A DNA stretch of 64,000 bases from Latrodectus hesperus (Eukaryota > Arthropoda > Arachnida > Araneae > Theridiidae), in assembly GCA_037975125.1 (NCBI GenBank), contig CM075860.1:38291391-38355390 (forward strand), in the 5' to 3' direction. The position numbers and the translations under genes were made by a program. The notes under the pieces are model-generated. The model was not told where the DNA came from, ran no database searches, and was given only the letters and a program-made list of their open reading frames with translations. Each line of letters begins with the position of its first letter. Positions within the stretch are counted from its first letter, which is position 1. Below, in pieces: positions 46,747 to 57,399 of this stretch.

Positions 46747-47169
46747 CGTCTGAGGACAAAGCAAAGGAAATTGAATGATACTCACTTCAGCGAAAATCTT
46801 TTTTTGCAGACATTCTCGATTGCGAAACAAAGTGGCTGGATTAGGAAAAGATGATTTTTTTTCTGAAATGTTATACAATCTCCATAGTTTTTCCATTTAA
46901 TATCCCCATCGATTTTTAGGTTATTAACTCTTTTAAGCATTTCAAATGATCCCGAAAGATAAACTTAATATTAATCATAATAAAAATACTGACATGCATT
47001 ACAAAAACGCATATTTTTGCAGCTAATGCTTACCCATCCGTTAGAGCTATAATTGAAAACTTTTTTCCCACATCCGGTATTAAAATGTAAAATTTCGTAA
47101 TTTCTACGATTGACTAAGTTCAATAATTTTATTTTCATTCCAGAATTATACGATAGTTTATGCAATTTG

Positions 47170-47287
<118 letters not shown>

Positions 47288-48164
47288 GTAATACATTTGA
47301 GTACGTTGATCATACATTCACCAGGAAGATGAAATCTCCAATAATCAGACTATATCAGAATTGTTCAGTAAGGGTCACTTTTTCAAATACTGTTCATAAA
47401 TGATAGTGCTGGAATTTGGTATTTTGATGGGCGCCAAACATTTAATATTTCACAAAGTTTAGCTGAGAAAATAAAAGTGTTAAATAATGCTGTCTTTTAA
47501 CAACATTCGTTCGTTAAAAAGTTGAGATTTTGTAATGATTATCTATAAATTCCGATTTTTTTCCTAATTATTACTGTACATCTTTTTTTATCATTATTAT
47601 CCTTATCAGCATGTCTTATAAGTTTGAATAACATATTTTTTGTTTAAATGAATTTTTTTTAAAAAAGTAAGCAACCAACTCATTTCCTTAAATGACACCT
47701 GTTACTGATTTTTTTGTTGTTATTTTTATAAATGTATTTTTAATCAGCTGAAAATTTAATTTCATTTAATAATTCCTTGTTGACTTTAAATTTAACTTTG
47801 AATAGAGACTGGATTTAAATATTTAATTATATTAAATAAATACATTTAATATTTAATTATGAACTTTATTTATTGTAAATTATTTATCATTGAAAACTTT
47901 CCTTTTTTATTTTCTTTCATATTCTATTATAATTCACTTATTTAAAAGAAAACAGCAAAAACAATACATCGTTATCAAATATCAAAATATCAGTTAAATT
48001 ATTCTTATTCAATAAGATAAGGTAAGTGGAACCATCAATTTCTCCCCACTCACTTTTTTTACACCAGTTTAACGACACCATAAAAATATTTTGAAATGCA
48101 TCGTTTCTGAAAAGTAATTTTTTTCGAAAAGCATTCCCGAGTACGGTTAACGAGCGTTAATATC

Positions 48165-48530
48165 ATGCCAATATTTTCCCAGAATGCAGCAGATATGAAA
48201 TTCCGTGAGAGTGGAATGCCTGCTGAGAGATTTTCTTCCCATCATTTGTTGTCTGAACACCATAAAGCGATCAGCGAAGAAAACAATTACATCAATGAGT
48301 TCGGTGTTGCACCGGGATCCCGTACTCCGATCACGTACCGCAGAATACCATCATTCTACACGTTTTGTCTAAAAAATGGGAATTTATCTTCAAGTCCCTC
48401 GAAAGCTGGCCTCATCTTCCACCCTCAGGAATTGCGTCAGGAGGTTTACGCTCCAGGCCCCTTGATTTACGACCCACGATGCTATCAAATTAGTAAAGGA
48501 TATGTCACTCCAAGAGGGTCTTCCTCACTC
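48165..48530 (+). other. Candidate host exon, possibly PGP-repeat (SHIPPO-like)
   Basis: An ATG at 48165 opens a frame that stays open into a T-run at 48531. The coding-like part is clearly less AT-rich than the flanks and reads MPIFSQNAADMKFRESGMPA at the start, RRIPSFYTFCLKNGN in the middle and APGPLIYDPRCYQISKGYVT near the end. An acceptor-like ATTTTCCCAG ends at 48181, so the exon could instead start at 48182. A donor could be the GT at about 48514, but it is weak. The PSFYTF piece followed by PGPLIYDP resembles SHIPPO/sperm-tail PG-rich repeats of ciliary proteins (P.YSF..R...PGP..Y.P). That is a guess from one motif. The Phe-rich end of the frame beyond 48530 is probably non-coding. Confidence 0.3.
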
Positions 48531-48609
48531 TTTTTTTTTTTTCGCTTCCTCAAAATATCCTCGTATTTCAAGTCTTCTGTTAAGGTGCTGTTATATTGTT
48601 GAAGGAAAA

Positions 48610-51600
48610 TACTTGATTTCTCAGCGTCCGCCTTTCGTGTTCATTCACACCGACTGTCCGGAATCAAGCTATTCTTGAAAACGAGAACTGGCCATTTTCT
48701 GATTCTTTTTTTTTTATAATTCCGAATTTATGACGTTGTTTAGAGGACACTGTCACTGATTCCAGTTTGTTAAAATGAATAATTATAGCTATAGTTTTAT
48801 CGAGTCAAAAATTTCTGTGACAAATTTATTGATAATAGGAATGTGTTGATGTACCATTGGAAATATATTCCATTCACATTTAATTCAGATTCAAAAATAT
48901 TAAGTAAAATATGGAATGGGGATATATTGAAATTCAAAATCTAATTCTTGTCATTATACTATATATTTTGAAAAATGAGCCGGATTATGATGACACTTAT
49001 CAAGATCTTTCCATTCGCGATTATATTGCTTAAAGACTCCGTCAGCACGATTTATTAAAATTCGTTTAATTTTTATTTTCCTCAACTCAATGAAAAATGT
49101 TGATCTCTGGAATCTTTTTAGCGTTATTACTCAATAGGTTCAATAGAATATATTCCCATTGCTATATTGTGATAAGGATATAGCCCGATTGCTTGCAGGT
49201 ATCTGATATTGGTAAATCTCATTAACTGGTGCCGCCCTGAATCCTCCTTATAGTTATGCCTTCAAATATATTCCGACTGAACTGGCAGTTAAAGGATTTT
49301 TAACGTCTGGCGTTCAATTTAGAAGTTCGTATGTTCAATTCCGACTTCAGGCTTGAATGCTTGTGTTACTGTGCAAAACCCACTTTAAACTGTAAATCTC
49401 ATTTTAATTAGCGTGGAAAGATTGGACAATAAACTACACACATCTTAATTATCTTAATCTTCAACATAGCAACTTGTGGGTTCAACATATATCAAGAGCA
49501 TAAATGCTTACATCAATTCATAATCCATTTGGTTACAATAGGATTCGATAGCAATATGTCTGGGTGCAATAAGAGAGAATTGAATGACTGCTTTTCTGAA
49601 TTAAAAGTATTTTGAATCGACCAAAATTTCTGGGGATTTATTTTAAGCGCTATGTTTATCAGAATTCAAATATTTATTATAGTATAAGTATAATAGTAAA
49701 TACAATAATTTACAATTTTTTTTCAATTATAAAAAATGAAAAATGAGGTTTGATAGCAAATGTCACAGCAAAAATGAAAAATCAAATATATTTCAGTTAT
49801 AATATAAATAAGTAAATAATAAATTATAATATTTTCAGTTATCATTAAGTCTAGGAAATGAATGTTGTTATTACAAAAATGAATTAAAATATGTTTCAGC
49901 TTATTATAGTATAAATAATAGTAAATATGATAAACAATAATTTTTTCAGTTATTAATGAAAATAGGAAATAAATGAATATATTACAGATAAGTATTTTAT
50001 TTATTTCTCCGAATAAAAATGTTTTATTCCATTCACTTATAGCATTAATAATGTTTATGAAATTTTTATTCGAGGTTGAATAGTAAATAATCAATCCTAT
50101 TAGTTCCTGTTCCTCATGAAAAACGTTTATTTTTGATTTACTTTTCACTTTCATTGCGTACATTCATTAATTTAACGATTAGTTCATTAATCAAAAGAAA
50201 TTTTTAAATGAATATCCTATTCATTCATTTAAAACATTCTCTGTCATATATTAGTTTTTGACAGCTACTTAAATGTTTCGAAAGAATTTCTCTTTGAATT
50301 TTTAATGAGTAATTTAAAATCTGACATTTAGTTAATGAGAATTATGGTGCTTTTTACACATAAATAATAAATATTATGTATTGACTGAAATGTATATTAA
50401 TTCAACTCTAAAGTCTTTTTCACCTGCGCATATCTTTTAAAATTCTAATTTTTATTAACTATATATTTATTTTTATCTTTTTCTTTGATTAACTTGTTTT
50501 GAAAGTACATATTGTAATAAAAAGCATGAAAAATTATATTAATATCGTTTGTGTCCTGGATTGGATTTGTTTGGAATACTTTGGCGAAATAAGATTAATA
50601 ATGTGTCATCTAATTCAGTTTGGTGTAAAAACTTCTGCCAGTTACATATGGGCTATTGAAGATATTGAATGAAATATTTATTATGGCAGCAATTATCTTT
50701 GCGACATTACAAACAATCCTTCTATGTGTAATCATCGACTAACCAGTGGATGATTAGCAACTTGGTTTGGCGATACATTTTGGCGATAAACTTTAATTTC
50801 TAGCAATCTTTGTAGCCTTATCTTTGTGTAGCGGCCATCTTTTTAGTTACATCTTGGCATTTATCTTGGGTTCAAAAAAATCGCCAAAGAACCGAGAGAT
50901 TGGCGATTGTAAACTTTTATCCATAAAATATTTTTTCATGGTATGCAGAAACAAATACAAAGCAAATTATAACCTCCATTTCTTCACCAAAGAACATTAT
51001 GTAAGTAAATGCAATAGTAACAGAAGATATGAAATTGACTGTAGGCTTAAGTGCTTCTCGTGCTATATTATTTAATCCAACATTCTATATAAACGTATAA
51101 ATAATTGAATGAGTAATTTTTGAGGATTGTGATTATTTTAATATAAGGGTTATAGGAAAAAATGACTATTTTGCGTGATTAGTTCTCTGTAAGAAATACT
51201 GGTCATCACATTGGTAAATGAAGTAAATCTATGACCCACGCGGTTTCTACTAACAAAATTTTTTGTGATGATTAACGAGTCAACAAAATTTGAATTAATA
51301 AATTTTGGTGTTATATTTATTTGTTTTTTTCCTACATAATAAATGCTCTAATTATCAATTAGAGTGCACTGAAATTTTAGCATTTCTAAGTCTTATCGAA
51401 TCGAACGAATTCAGAAGGAAATATTCAAGGTGCCAAGTCGTCTATTACCTTGCGTGACCCAACTTGTAAAAGTGCTATTTTCTCGAATGTTTTTCTACGG
51501 AAATAGTTGATTTTCATGGTCATAAACACGTTTTACATGTTGGGTCGAATAAAGCACCTCATGCAAAAAATATTGGAAAGATGTTTTCCTTATGTGCTTA

Positions 51601-52925
51601 TATCTATACACCACATGAAATTAAAAATAATTATATCGTGGTTTCTATTTATTTTAATGGAATGAAATATGCTTCAATATCAAAACTGCTTGTTTATATT
51701 ATAAATTATGTATATTAAATAAATAATAGCCTTTAATTATTTCTAACATAATTGTATTTTCTTTCATAAACTCACTTATTCTGAAACAAAAGCAGTTAAT
51801 TTTTTTTGTAAAAAAATCAATTATTGTAAATATTTTCATTTTCTTCTCCTTCTTTAAAAATATCATATAATTTTGGCAAGAAAGAAATATAAGAACATTT
51901 ATTATATAAACCTCTCCTTTTTAGCATTCAAATGTTATTTTTATGAATAATGTTTTTTTCAAGATATTTCTAATTATTAGCTTTAAAAAAGTGGGAAATA
52001 ATAATTCCTGCTTTTATTATACTTTGCGCAAAAATTTCTATCAAATTCCCAATTAACAAAAATTAGTTAAAAATATTAAGAAGCAATAAAGCAATACCAG
52101 ATTTTTCTTGTTTTGTTAGCTAAGAAGGAATTTATTCTTCTAATTTGTGAAGTGTGATTATCAAAATTATAATAATAATAACAATACATTGATTTATTTA
52201 AACAAAAATAAAATTTCTTAACTAATTTAAGTATTTCATGAGCACAGCTTTGTTCTTAATTACATTAAAGATATTTCTAATTTAATCTTTGAAAATAAAA
52301 TTGGTTTTCAATTTTTTTAATTTTTGAATATAATCTGATGAAAACATAACTTTTGAAATACAAATAATTAATATTTAAGTTCTTTGTTGGTATTTGTTGA
52401 CATTTTCTATCAAAGAAAGAAATGAAGCAATTGGTTTTTAAAAAATTAGGAATTTGAGTAATAAAGCTTGAACTCATTTGAGAGAGAAAAATTGTGTAAT
52501 AATTACGAAGTAAAGAGCTTTTATACAGTACTTTGTGAAGTGCCATTTTCTTATATATCTTTCACTGCGTTTATTTATTTATTTTTTTGCCATAAAACTA
52601 TTATAATATATTTGCCTTATTTTTAAATTTATAATTAAATTATTAATTACTTCATAAATTTTTGGGCACATAAATTTTTTCGGTAAAATACACTGGAAAC
52701 ACTTTGTAGAAGAAAACATTTGGTTTTTTCGTCGTAAATGTTGCAAAACATTGTGTTAAAACAATCAATTTTTTTGTCAATTAAGAATAGAGAAAATCGA
52801 TAATAAGATCTAATTCCAGGTTGCATTTGTGACTTATTTTGAATTAATGATTGTACAATGTCTTTACAAACGGCAGAAATATATTTTAAAATGCACCAAT
52901 AGATTTGAAAGAGTAGAGATTGGAG
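48610..52925. other. AT-rich DNA, nothing firmly recognised
   Basis: A degenerate tRNA-like stretch with a TTCAATTCCGAC B-box-like word lies near 49270-49350 and may be an old SINE. A 9-bp inverted repeat AATCGCCAA/TTGGCGATT lies at about 50879-50908. The minus-strand frame 49723-50163 codes almost only Ile, Tyr, Asn and Phe, as AT-rich DNA does by chance. Confidence 0.5.
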
Positions 52926-53333
52926 TTATGTACTCTTCCAAAAGTTAAGGACAACATGAAACTCACCATTAAAAAATTAACAATAACAATAAAATTTATA
53001 GTTTGTATAAATGATAAAAATGAACTACGTAAATTTTTATGCAAAAACGTTAGCTACCGCTTTTTTGACAGGAAAGAATAAGTACATGTGAGTGAGAGAG
53101 AGTAATGCAAAAATCATCAAGCGGTGTACATTCACTTCACAGTGGAGGTCAACTAAGCTCGATCAAAAACTCAGATTGGCGAATAGTCTCATCGATTGGT
53201 CTTACTCAAGCTTCTCAAAGATCATCACCAACGGAGATAGTGACTTGTGTAAGTATAAGTCCCCGGATACCTTACGGTGCCAACACAAGGGGCAAGTTTT
53301 CTTGAAATTTTCTAGTGTTTCGACTTGGACTGC

Positions 53334-54815
53334 ATGGACTCTTCGGAGTCCACCGGACAGATGGAGGTTTCACCTCCAAACCCTCCCCCTCAGGCTACGG
53401 ACTTAAGTTCACATGACTCTGAAATCGGGATGAGGGCCATCAGCAATAAAATTAGACTAACTTCCGAATATATTCAGAAGATTAGTAATGAGGAACTTAC
53501 GGACAGTGAAATAGAACTACTGCGAATACACAGCATCGAGCTGACGAAATTAACTGAGCTCCTTGCGAGTTACCAAAGGGAGAAAACCTCGAAAAATAGG
53601 GACACTCCAAAAATTAATGCAAATGCGCCACCACCATTCTCTGTTACAACTAATAATCGATTTGAAGTCCTAAGCGATTGTGATGACGTCGAAATTGTAT
53701 CAGAAAATGAAGACTACCCAGAACTTAGCCAAACTGTTAAAACCTTAAAACCTAAATTAGCCATGAAAAGAAAAATTGAGGAAAAAATTAATGTCTCTAA
53801 CAAAAAATCTAATGAAGTCACAGATAATAACAATGAAATGAGTGATGCTCAAAACTTCCAACCAGCCAAAAAGAACACTAAAATACCACCAATAGTGATA
53901 AAAGACCAAGCAATTAATTGGAAAAATCTACAGGAACTCTTCAAATCAAAAAATATATCAGGTTACAAAGGAAAAATGACGGGAACTGAAATTTTAACAT
54001 TAAAAGTGGATAATGCCGAAACACATAGAAAAGTCACCTCAGCTTTAGACGAAATAAAAACCACCTACCATACTTTTGTCCTCCCAGAAGACAAGAATCT
54101 AAAAATAGTCATACGCAACCTTCCGCCATACTATAATGCAGAAGAAATAACACAAGAATTAATCCAAGAGGGGTTTCAAATTATCAATGTTACCCAGATG
54201 ACCAAAAAAGTTGACGGGAACAAAATCAACTTACCTCTATACATTGTTACTCTCCCTAAAAATGACAAGTCAAAAGACATTTACAATATGTCTCACATAT
54301 TTAACCTAGCGGTTAAAATAGAAACATACAAAGGAAGAAAAGGGGTAACGCAGTGCTTTAGATGCCAAGGCTTCTTTCATGCGCAAACCTCATGTCACCA
54401 CAATTTCAAGTGTGTGAAATGTGCAGGGGACCATCACCATTCAAATTGTCCTAAACCGACTACAACACCAGCGAAATGCGCCAACTGTGGCGAAGCCCAT
54501 CCTGCTAGTTTCAGGGGATGTAATAAATTCCCCAAAATAAAAGGAAAACAAATTCTAAATGCACATATAAAAAGTACAATTGTACCAAGTTCAAACCCCA
54601 AACTAACGTACGCAAATGTACTGGTTCAAGAAAACGACACAATAGTTAAAACAAAGGAATCAATAAATGAAGCAAAATTAATTGCAAATGAGCTAAAATT
54701 ACTAGTAAATTATGTGCAAAATTCAGGAATCCTAGAATTAACTGCTCAATTGAAAAAATTTAACGAGGCCATGGAGGCCCAACAAAACGGAACAATAACA
54801 GCAAATAATGAGTAA
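53334..54815 (+). CDS. Jockey LINE ORF1 protein (RNA-binding, zinc-knuckle)
   Basis: A nucleic-acid-binding protein that coats LINE RNA and forms the retrotransposition particle. The first ATG in frame is at 53334 (MDSSESTGQMEV), giving 493 residues. The longer open frame from 53325 would need a TTG start. The N-terminal half is polar, rich in Asn, Lys, Ser and Glu, with a probable coiled coil around SNEELTDSEIELLRIHSIEL. A PRE_C2HC-type domain follows (LKIVIRNLPPYYNAEEITQE, FNLAVKIETYKGRKGVTQ, about residues 255-340). Then come three zinc knuckles at residues 341-396: CFRCQGFFHAQTSC, CVKCAGDHHHSNC and CANCGEAHPASFRGC. All Cys and His ligands are present. This order is that of Jockey/X-element ORF1 proteins. 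The stop TAA at 54813-54815 overlaps the ORF2 start, implying coupled reinitiation. The reading frame looks intact. Confidence 0.95.
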   Translation: MDSSESTGQMEVSPPNPPPQATDLSSHDSEIGMRAISNKIRLTSEYIQKISNEELTDSEIELLRIHSIELTKLTELLASYQREKTSKNRDTPKINANAPPPFSVTTNNRFEVLSDCDDVEIVSENEDYPELSQTVKTLKPKLAMKRKIEEKINVSNKKSNEVTDNNNEMSDAQNFQPAKKNTKIPPIVIKDQAINWKNLQELFKSKNISGYKGKMTGTEILTLKVDNAETHRKVTSALDEIKTTYHTFVLPEDKNLKIVIRNLPPYYNAEEITQELIQEGFQIINVTQMTKKVDGNKINLPLYIVTLPKNDKSKDIYNMSHIFNLAVKIETYKGRKGVTQCFRCQGFFHAQTSCHHNFKCVKCAGDHHHSNCPKPTTTPAKCANCGEAHPASFRGCNKFPKIKGKQILNAHIKSTIVPSSNPKLTYANVLVQENDTIVKTKESINEAKLIANELKLLVNYVQNSGILELTAQLKKFNEAMEAQQNGTITANNE

Positions 54816-57291
54816 CAACAAACAAAGCTTTAGCCCACTCACAGTGGCCACTTGGAATGCACAAAGCATTAAACCAAAGACACAAGAACTCATAAACTTC
54901 CTGGATCAATATAACATTGACATAATCTTACTCACGGAGACGCATCTAACGCCTGCAATCAAATTCAACATACCAAATTACAACGTATATAGAACTGATA
55001 GAGCTCACCACAAAGGAGGTGGGACAGCCATAGCAATTAAAAGATCATTAAACTCAACGATTTACAGCAACAATAACAATAATGGTTATGAAGAAACTTC
55101 TATAATTGTCACCTTTAAATCCAAAATAAATATCAAATTTACGAGCATTTATAATAGACCTCAGCACATACTAACTTCACAGAATGTTATTGATATATTT
55201 TCAACCAATTTCCCAACCATCATAGGTGGAGATCTAAATAGTAAAAATATACACTGGGGATGTAAAATTACTAATCAAAATGGAACCACAATATTAAACG
55301 CTGCACAAAACTATAACTATACAATAGTAGCACCAATAGAACCAACGCATTTTGACTATAGAAATAAAGGAGATATATTAGACATCTTTCTAAACAATAG
55401 CCAAATACCACTTTCAGCTAATACATTAAATGAACTATCTTCAGACCACCTCCCAGTTATTGGATGTCTGGGAATAAATAAAATAATTGAACAAAAATAT
55501 CTCTACAGAACAAACTGGCAACTATACTACAACATTCTACAGGATCAATACTGGAACAACAATGAAGAATACCATCAAACACATATAAATATGCAAAATA
55601 AAATCTCGGAGGATATAAGAATATTCACTGAAAACATAGTAAATGCAAAAAATACAGCAACCATAACAGTGAAATATCATAAAAATTATCTTAGGCTTCC
55701 CAGAAATGTAAGAGAAATAATAAAAGAAAGAAACAGAACTAGAAGAAAATACCAAAAAACCCTAAACCCCCACTACAAAACTCAAGTGAATAAATTGAAT
55801 AAACAAATTAAAAAACTTTGTGACGAAATCAGAAATGAAAACTGGAAACAAAAAGTCGAAAAACTGACAACAGAAAACAACTCTATTTGGACTTTTGCCA
55901 GGCAACTTAAAAGGAAGAAAACACAAAATAACAAGCTTCAAGGTCAAAACGGCCATGTTTACTCAAATGAAGAAAAACTTGAAATTTTCTCAAACTCGTT
56001 ATACAGCCAATTTAATCCAAATCCGGATACAAACAATTCTTTTACTAAAATAGTTGAACAAAACGTGGACTATTTTATAAATAATAATCAACCAAAAGCA
56101 ACAATAAATCCTACAGACGTAGAAGAGTTAATAGAAATTGTTAAGAAGCTAAAAACCAAAAAGGCACCAGGAGGAGATAAAATCTCCAACTCTATGATAA
56201 AATACTTACCAAAAGATTATCTATCAAAACTCGTAAATATTTTTAATGACTGTCTAAAATACTGCTACTTCCCTACAATCTGGAAAATTGCTGACATAAT
56301 ATTATTTCCCAAACCAGGCAAAGATCCCAGAAAAGCAGAAAATTATAGACCTATAAGCTTACTACCCACAATAGGCAAAATATTTGAAAAAATTATTTAT
56401 AACAGAATCAAACCCTACTTTCACTTGCTACCAAATCAACAGTATGGATTCAGGAAAAATCTATCGACGGTTAAACAGCTTACTAGAATAATAGAAATTA
56501 TTGGTGACAATCTACACAAAAATTTATACACTGCCATGGTAATGCTCGACGTATCAAAAGCGTTTGATAGAGTTTGGCACAAAGGACTTATTCAAAAATT
56601 AATCAATATCAATATGGACTCAGATATCATTTTGCTACTAAATTCATACTTAACAGATAGATATTTTCAAGTCACGCAAAATAACCAAAAATCACTAACG
56701 CGAAAAATAAATGCTGGAGTACCCCAGGGAAGCATCCTTGGGCCGATACTCTACCTATTCTTCACATATGACTTCCCCATGGATGAAACAACGAAAATTG
56801 CTTTTTACGCTGATGACACGACCATTTTGGCTGAATCAAGTAACTCAAATTATGCAATACAAAAACTACAATCTTCGCTCTATAATATAGAAAACTGGTG
56901 CAACTATTGGAGAATTAAAATAAATGCAGAAAAATCACAACTGATTCTGTTTAAAAGAAATAGGAGAAATAAATTCAAACATCGGAATAAAAATGGACTA
57001 ATCTTATTTGGCAGAGAAATACCAAAAGTATACTCTGCTAAATATCTGGGTATTACATTAACGAGTGACTTGAAATGGACAAAACATATAAACAATGTGA
57101 TCACTAAGGCCACACAAGCTTATGGGTGTTTAAAAGCAATTATAGGTGGAAAATCAAACCTTTCGCTCAAATTTAAAAGACTTCTATACACTTCAATGAT
57201 AAGACCAATTATAACATATGCATCCCCAGTATGGAACTTTAACAACAAAATGGATAAAAGGAAAATTAATAGCTTTCAGTACAAGATATAA
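54808..57291 (+). CDS. Jockey LINE ORF2 protein (endonuclease/reverse transcriptase), C-terminally truncated
   Basis: The enzyme nicks target DNA and copies LINE RNA there (target-primed reverse transcription). The start ATG lies in ATGAGTAA, overlapping the ORF1 stop. Residues 1-220 form an APE-type endonuclease: TWNAQS, LLTETH with Glu44, GGDLNSKN with Asp142 and Asn144, and SSDHLPV with Asp213 and His214. The reverse transcriptase spans about residues 450-760: PKPGKDPRKAENYRPISLLP, QQYGFRKNLSTVKQL, LDVSKAFDRVWH with Asp581, AGVPQGSILGP, and FYADDT with Asp669-Asp670. Every catalytic residue is present. The protein ends at residue 827 just after RPIITYASPVWNF and KINSFQYKI, whereas the family usually continues for several dozen residues more, so the C-terminus was cut when the element lost its 3' end. 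No RNase H. Coding strand is A-rich, as in many LINEs. Probably enzymatically complete in EN and RT, but the copy cannot retrotranspose normally without its 3' end. Confidence 0.95.
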   Translation: MSNNKQSFSPLTVATWNAQSIKPKTQELINFLDQYNIDIILLTETHLTPAIKFNIPNYNVYRTDRAHHKGGGTAIAIKRSLNSTIYSNNNNNGYEETSIIVTFKSKINIKFTSIYNRPQHILTSQNVIDIFSTNFPTIIGGDLNSKNIHWGCKITNQNGTTILNAAQNYNYTIVAPIEPTHFDYRNKGDILDIFLNNSQIPLSANTLNELSSDHLPVIGCLGINKIIEQKYLYRTNWQLYYNILQDQYWNNNEEYHQTHINMQNKISEDIRIFTENIVNAKNTATITVKYHKNYLRLPRNVREIIKERNRTRRKYQKTLNPHYKTQVNKLNKQIKKLCDEIRNENWKQKVEKLTTENNSIWTFARQLKRKKTQNNKLQGQNGHVYSNEEKLEIFSNSLYSQFNPNPDTNNSFTKIVEQNVDYFINNNQPKATINPTDVEELIEIVKKLKTKKAPGGDKISNSMIKYLPKDYLSKLVNIFNDCLKYCYFPTIWKIADIILFPKPGKDPRKAENYRPISLLPTIGKIFEKIIYNRIKPYFHLLPNQQYGFRKNLSTVKQLTRIIEIIGDNLHKNLYTAMVMLDVSKAFDRVWHKGLIQKLININMDSDIILLLNSYLTDRYFQVTQNNQKSLTRKINAGVPQGSILGPILYLFFTYDFPMDETTKIAFYADDTTILAESSNSNYAIQKLQSSLYNIENWCNYWRIKINAEKSQLILFKRNRRNKFKHRNKNGLILFGREIPKVYSAKYLGITLTSDLKWTKHINNVITKATQAYGCLKAIIGGKSNLSLKFKRLLYTSMIRPIITYASPVWNFNNKMDKRKINSFQYKI

Positions 57292-57399
57292 ATTCTCATT
57301 TCTGGTAACCACGCCCAGTTATGAAACACTCATAGCTGATTGGCTATTACACGCAGTCAGGCTAGCGCTCTCCTTGAGTAAAGACATGTTTTTTCTCCT

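Larger units (their letters stand above)
53110..57291 (+). mobile_element. Jockey-type LINE, 5' part and both ORFs present, 3' end lost
   Basis: A GC-richer leader of about 220 bases (from about 53110) precedes ORF1 and would be the 5' UTR with internal promoter. ORF1 (gag-like, zinc knuckles) and ORF2 (endonuclease plus RT) overlap by 8 bases, as in Jockey-clade LINEs, and there is no RNase H. The element stops abruptly inside the C-terminal part of ORF2 at about 57290, where Tc1-like sequence resumes. There is no 3' UTR or poly(A). LINEs are usually 5'-truncated, so loss of the 3' end points to a later deletion or an abnormal integration. No stops or frameshifts are seen in about 3.9 kb, so the copy is young. 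Confidence 0.9.

Noticed and set aside
46747..46790. 36-bp intron from GTGAGT to CCTCAG on the minus strand
   Set aside because: The splice would bring a stop into the only frame that continues downstream, and 36 bp is very short for an intron.
49723..50163. 146-codon minus-strand open frame
   Set aside because: It is almost only Ile, Tyr, Asn, Phe, Lys and Leu, as expected from AT-rich DNA, with no motif and no splice or promoter context.
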